Assembly: GCF_021216655.1 (NCBI RefSeq)
Contig: NZ_CP080437.1
Coordinates: forward strand, 2,170,001-2,234,000
DNA: 64,000 nt
Reading direction: 5' to 3'
From: Clavibacter michiganensis
Lineage (GTDB): Bacteria > Actinomycetota > Actinomycetes > Actinomycetales > Microbacteriaceae
In this document: one piece after another, positions 60,643 through 64,000 of the stretch
How the letters are laid out: every line of letters begins with the position of its first letter
Position numbering within the stretch: position 1 is the stretch's first letter
Notes under the pieces: generated by a model
Databases searched by the model: none
Told to the model about the DNA's origin: nothing
Seen by the model: only the letters and a program-made list of their open reading frames with translations
Made by a program: the position numbers and the translations under genes

Positions 60643-61470
60643 ATGATCCCCGACTCGCTCACCCAGGGCCAGTTCGACACCGTCTACAACTTCCTCTCGC
60701 TCGTCATCGCCTCGCAGCTGTTCACGGCGGTGTTCCTGCTCATCGCGCTGCCGCGGATCCTGCCCCGATATCGGCAGGCGATCACCGTCGCGATCATCGT
60801 GTGCGGCATCGCCGCCTATCACTACTTCCGCATCTTCGACTCGTTCACGGGCGCATTCGTCACCGAATCCATCGGCGGCACCGGCACCTACTCGCAGGCC
60901 GCGGGCGAGGGATTCAACGAGGGATATCGCTACGTCGACTGGCTGCTGACCGTGCCGCTGCTCCTGGTCGAGCTGATCGCCGTCCTCGCGCTGGCCCGCC
61001 GGGTGCAGTCGCGACTGCTCCTGCAGCTCGTGCCCGCCTCGGCCCTGATGATCGCCCTCGGATATCCCGGCGAGATCAGCGGCGACAACGGCGTCCGCGG
61101 ACTGTTCAGGATCCTGTCGACAATCCCCTTCGCGTACATCCTCTACGTGCTGTTCGTGCAGCTGAGCAAGTCGCTGAAGAACCAGCCGCCGAAGGTGCGG
61201 AAGACGATCGGCAACCTCCGCTACCTCCTGCTGCTCAGCTGGGGCGTGTATCCCATCGCGTATCTCCTGCCGCTGCTGGACATCTCCGGCGCGGACGCGT
61301 GGGTCGCCAAGCAGGTCGGGTACTCCGTCGCCGACATCGTCGCGAAGGCCGTCTACGCGCTCATCATCTTCCAGGTCGCGAAGATCAAGTCGTACGACGA
61401 CGACCCGGCGTTCGCGGAGATCGAGACGTCGCGCGACCACGACGGGCACGGAGCGCGCGCGGCCCTGTGA
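60643..61470 (+). CDS. proton-pumping type rhodopsin (proteorhodopsin/xanthorhodopsin group)
   Basis: Seven-helix protein of 275 residues. Helix C RYVDWLLTVPLLLVE gives D99 (proton acceptor), T103 and E110 (donor), the D-T-E pattern of outward H+ pumps. Helix G VADIVAKAVYALIIF gives D231 and retinal-linking K235, and H60 in helix B can pair with D99. L107, at the tuning position, predicts green absorption. In helix E, RGLFRILST has Arg where xanthorhodopsin has the carotenoid-binding Gly and others Trp, so an antenna carotenoid is doubtful. TAT and GGA codons look commoner than in neighbours. ATG follows GGAGG. Confidence 0.93.
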   Translation: MIPDSLTQGQFDTVYNFLSLVIASQLFTAVFLLIALPRILPRYRQAITVAIIVCGIAAYHYFRIFDSFTGAFVTESIGGTGTYSQAAGEGFNEGYRYVDWLLTVPLLLVELIAVLALARRVQSRLLLQLVPASALMIALGYPGEISGDNGVRGLFRILSTIPFAYILYVLFVQLSKSLKNQPPKVRKTIGNLRYLLLLSWGVYPIAYLLPLLDISGADAWVAKQVGYSVADIVAKAVYALIIFQVAKIKSYDDDPAFAEIETSRDHDGHGARAAL

Positions 61471-61479
61471 GGCCGGGAG

Positions 61480-61502
61480 CCCCGCCGGTCACGCCGGCGG
61501 GG
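61480..61502. terminator. 9-bp perfect hairpin, bidirectional terminator
   Basis: CCCCGCCGG-TCACG-CCGGCGGGG between the rhodopsin stop and the convergent oxidase stop, partly inside the latter gene. Confidence 0.6.
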
Positions 61503-62073
61503 TCGCCCTTTCGCCGGCGGCGCCGCGTCGCGTCCACGTCTCGCCGACGCGGTCGAACAGGATCCGCGCGTGCCGCCGGTCGGGCGAGCCCTGCCAGAAC
61601 TCCACGTGCACCGGTCGGATCCGCCACAGCACCCAGTCGCCCGGGTCGACGTCGGCGCGAGCCGCGGCCGACCGGGCAGCGAGGTCGGCGGCGCTCTCCT
61701 CCGCCGTGGCCTCCTCGACGGATCCGCGCACCCGCACCGCCCGCACGATCGGCTGCCACCAGAACGCGAGCGCCGCGGCCCGGTTCGCCGCGAGCTGGGC
61801 GCCCTTGGCCGAGGAGCGCGCGCTGGCGAACGCCCAGCCGCGCGAGGAGACGTCCTTGAGGATCAGCGTGCGCGCGTCGGGCAGGCCGTCGGCGTCGACG
61901 GTCGCGAGCGTCGCGGCGTGCGGTTCGGGCACGCCCGCGTCGGCGGCCGCGGTGATCCACGCGCGGAAGAGGTCATCGGGGTCGTCGGGCAGGTCAGCCG
62001 TGTCGAGCGCGGGGGCGGATCCGGTCAGCGAGGGCTGGGCGCGGAGCCAGCGGGCGAAGTCGTCGGAGGTCAT
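61489..62073 (-). CDS. pyridoxamine 5'-phosphate oxidase family protein
   Basis: FMN-binding split-barrel protein of 194 residues. FMN contacts: DARTLILKDVSSRGWAF, KGAQLAANRAAALAFWW and VRAVRVRGSVE. The C-terminal VEFWQGSPDRRHARILF with W-x-R matches PdxH, which oxidises PNP or PMP to pyridoxal phosphate. It is shorter than E. coli PdxH and lacks RQVR proper (RAVRV instead), so PNP oxidase activity is probable but not certain. ATG 62073 was chosen; the frame upstream lies inside the glycosylase gene. Confidence 0.82.
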   Translation of the reverse strand: MTSDDFARWLRAQPSLTGSAPALDTADLPDDPDDLFRAWITAAADAGVPEPHAATLATVDADGLPDARTLILKDVSSRGWAFASARSSAKGAQLAANRAAALAFWWQPIVRAVRVRGSVEEATAEESAADLAARSAAARADVDPGDWVLWRIRPVHVEFWQGSPDRRHARILFDRVGETWTRRGAAGERATPPA

Positions 62074-62117
62074 GCGTCCATCCTCGCGGGCGGGGGTGCG
62101 GCGGGGGCCGGATGCCC

Positions 62118-62927
62118 TCAGGTCGGATCCGGCGCCGGCTGGCACCGCGGGCACCACCACGCCCGCCGCCCGCGCTCGCTCGTGCTGCCCAGGTCGTCGA
62201 GGCCGATCACCGTCGTCCCGCACCGCAGGCACTGCCGGCCCGCGCGGCCTACGACCCAGTGCGTGCGGCCTCGACGGGGATCGCCTGTCGTGATCTGGTA
62301 CGCGGCCGGCACCGTCGCCGAGCGCCGGAGCGAGCGGGCGGCGAGGTCGACGAGGGGCGCCAGGTCCACGTCGCGGACCCGGGTGGCCGGATGCACGCCG
62401 CGCAGGAAGCCGACCTCGTTGACCCAGAGGTTGCCGAGGCCCGCCATCGGGCGCTGGTCGAGGAGGGCGGCGCGGATCGCGTCGTCGGGACGGGCCGCGA
62501 GGCGGGACACGGCGAGCGCCGCGTCCCAGTCGTCGCGCAGCGGGTCCGGCCCGAGGTGGCCGATGGCCGCGCGCTCGTCGCGGGTGGGGATCAGCTCGAC
62601 CACCGGCAGGTCGATGCCCCAGAGGGTGCGGCCGTCGTCGAGGCGGAGGCGCACGCGCACCTGGTGCTGGATCCGCTGCGGCACGCGCTTGCCGGCGCCG
62701 GTGACCGTCCACGAACCCTGCATGCGCAGGTGCGTGTGGAGGGTGGTGGCGTCGTCGAGCCGCATGAGCAGGTGCTTGCCGTGCGTGTCGAACCCGGTGA
62801 TGCGCCTGCCGCCGAGCCGCGCGCCCGCCCGCGCGCCGGACCGCAGCTCCCCGTCGGCGACGAGCGCGCCGCCGACCTGGGCGCGGAGGCGGGCGGCGAG
62901 GACGAAGACGGAGTCACCCTCGGGCAT
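62118..62927 (-). CDS. Fpg/Nei-family DNA glycosylase (endonuclease VIII type)
   Basis: Protein of 269 residues. MPEGDSVF gives catalytic Pro1-Glu2 after Met removal. HTHLRMQGSW and the helix-two-turn-helix DQRPMAGLGNLWVNEVGFL follow. The zinc finger CLRC...CPRC (near 233-261) closes it. This fits actinobacterial Nei2, which removes oxidised bases and cuts the abasic site. TACCGT lies 6 nt before the ATG. Confidence 0.93.
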   Translation of the reverse strand: MPEGDSVFVLAARLRAQVGGALVADGELRSGARAGARLGGRRITGFDTHGKHLLMRLDDATTLHTHLRMQGSWTVTGAGKRVPQRIQHQVRVRLRLDDGRTLWGIDLPVVELIPTRDERAAIGHLGPDPLRDDWDAALAVSRLAARPDDAIRAALLDQRPMAGLGNLWVNEVGFLRGVHPATRVRDVDLAPLVDLAARSLRRSATVPAAYQITTGDPRRGRTHWVVGRAGRQCLRCGTTVIGLDDLGSTSERGRRAWWCPRCQPAPDPT

Positions 62928-62933
62928 GGGTCG

Positions 62934-62939
62934 ACGGTA
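62934..62939 (-). promoter_or_regulatory. -10 box, leaderless start
   Basis: TACCGT, 6 nt before the ATG at 62927. Confidence 0.55.
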
Positions 62940-62972
62940 GTCCGGGCCGCCGACGGGGACGGGCGACCGCGG

Positions 62973-63995
62973 CTACCGCGGGGCCGTCTCCGCGTTCGAT
63001 GCACCGGCCGGATGCGGCGAGAGCGCGAGCTCGCGCGTCGCATCCGAGAAGCGCCGGAGACCACGTTGCGACCGGACTATGTAGGGCGTCATGGCCAGCA
63101 GGAACACACCCAGTGCGACGAAGACGATGAGGAACCAGCCCTCGAAGATCCCGCGGAAGATGCTCGGCACGACGATCCCGATGAAGACGAGCCCGCTCTG
63201 CGCCATGAGGAACGGTTGCGAGACACGCGTCACCGCCGCCACCCGCGCGGCCCGCCACTCGAGGTCCGGCGTGAGCGGGTCGCCCTTGCCGAAGACGCGG
63301 CGGTTGATTTCCTTGCGGTCCGGCATGCCCAGGTCGCGCGTGATGGGGGCCGCAGCCAACTGCGCCGGGAAGGCCACGACAAGGGACGTGATGCCCGCGG
63401 CGAGGAACGAGAGCTGCACGATGAAGGCCCAGGTCTCGTCGAGCCCCTCGTCGGTCGTGAGGGCGAGGACCACGGCGAGCGCGGTCGTCGCGACGACCCC
63501 GATCACGAAGGCGAGGAGGACAGCCCGCCACTTCCTGCGGATCACCTCCGGGCTCCACCCGAGATCCGGCGACGCGGCGGTCCCGGGCCCGGCGCCCGCC
63601 CGATCCTGCTCCCTCCGGTGCGAGGCGAGACGTGCTCGGTGGCCGAGGATCCCTCCCGCAGCCGCCATCCCGCCGAGACCGAGCAGGAACCCGACGACGA
63701 TGAGGACGGGGGTCCCCACGATGAGCGCGGCGACCGCGTGCAGCGCGGCCATCGTCGCCGCCACGCCGCCGAAGACGAGCAGCCGGACCGGGCGCGGGGT
63801 CGGGCCGGCCTGCTCACGCAGAGGGCTCTGTACGACAAGGAGCCCGACCCCGGCAGCCAACCCCACGGCGATCGTGCCGGCCATCATCTGCACGACGAGG
63901 AGGACGAACGGCGGATCCTCCTGCACGTCCATGAATGTCAGGAACATTCCGACGAAGAGGAGCACGAAAGTGCCGAGGCCCAGCAGGGCCAGCAC
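62973..63995 (-). CDS. polytopic membrane protein, possibly partial at right edge
   Basis: Protein of at least 340 residues with about eight helices: FVLLFVGMFLTFMDV first, a charged loop (about 118-150), VLLAFVIGVVATTALAVVLAL mid-protein and WFLIVFVALGVFLLAMTPYIV near the C-terminus. The loop LGMPDRKEINRRVFGKGDPL is strongly charged. I recognise no family. The first start seen is GTG 63995, but the frame is open to the edge, so the true N-terminus may lie outside. Confidence 0.6.
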   Translation of the reverse strand: MLALLGLGTFVLLFVGMFLTFMDVQEDPPFVLLVVQMMAGTIAVGLAAGVGLLVVQSPLREQAGPTPRPVRLLVFGGVAATMAALHAVAALIVGTPVLIVVGFLLGLGGMAAAGGILGHRARLASHRREQDRAGAGPGTAASPDLGWSPEVIRRKWRAVLLAFVIGVVATTALAVVLALTTDEGLDETWAFIVQLSFLAAGITSLVVAFPAQLAAAPITRDLGMPDRKEINRRVFGKGDPLTPDLEWRAARVAAVTRVSQPFLMAQSGLVFIGIVVPSIFRGIFEGWFLIVFVALGVFLLAMTPYIVRSQRGLRRFSDATRELALSPHPAGASNAETAPR

Positions 63996-64000
63996 CGTGA

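Overview
The window is GC-rich (about 73% by eye) chromosomal DNA from a pigmented actinobacterium. The best match is a Clavibacter-like member of the Microbacteriaceae. This rests on the C50 carotenoid operon (crtYe/crtYf/crtEb), the NucS mismatch endonuclease, a bifunctional-type dCTP deaminase, a secreted plant-cell-wall polygalacturonase, and many start codons that sit directly behind a -10 box. The species is inferred, not shown.

Layout. 1-9.9 kb: housekeeping and accessory genes (ZIP transporter, MarR, ParA-like ATPase, MATE pump, aldo/keto reductase, lipoprotein, methyltransferase-like membrane protein, ASCH protein, two GNATs). 9.9-16.1 kb: TMEM175-like channel, EamA transporter, nucS, a membrane protein plus family 2 glycosyltransferase pair, HAD phosphatase. 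16.2-19.7 kb: OhrR-like regulator with M56-type protease, then a likely yybP-ykoY manganese riboswitch in front of a ferritin-VIT1 metal exporter. 19.7-24.6 kb: GH28 polygalacturonase, alpha/beta hydrolase, orphan EctB-type aminotransferase. 24.6-28.8 kb: CitA/CitB-type two-component system divergent from a CitMHS citrate transporter. 33.2-39.2 kb: carotenoid operon idsA - crtB::crtI (one uninterrupted frame) - crtYe - crtYf - crtEb, with idi divergent. 39.2-49.1 kb: patatin, MarR/MMPL pair, SDR/TetR pair, isochorismatase, ald with its Lrp regulator, dcd.

A tRNA-Gly(CCC) at 49.17 kb marks the start of a foreign, much lower-GC island. It carries a lone RloC/PrrC-like AAA ATPase (candidate defence nuclease) and a single-span membrane protein. 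It is followed by a 390-bp fragment of gntR that is repeated 3,949 bp further on. Between the two copies lie a secreted two-cysteine protein and a three-gene ABC exporter. Backbone resumes with gntR, gntK and gntP. Then come a proton-pumping-type rhodopsin, a PNPOx-family oxidase, a Nei-type glycosylase and a membrane protein that may run off the right edge.

How genes may work together: idi and idsA supply prenyl precursors, the fused CrtB-CrtI makes lycopene, CrtEb elongates it and CrtYe/CrtYf cyclise it. The rhodopsin needs retinal, but no carotenoid-cleaving oxygenase is visible here. Regulators sit next to their probable targets: MarR/MMPL, TetR/SDR with a perfect 19-bp palindrome, Lrp/ald, GntR/gntK-gntP with a 15-bp palindrome, and HK-RR/CitMHS.
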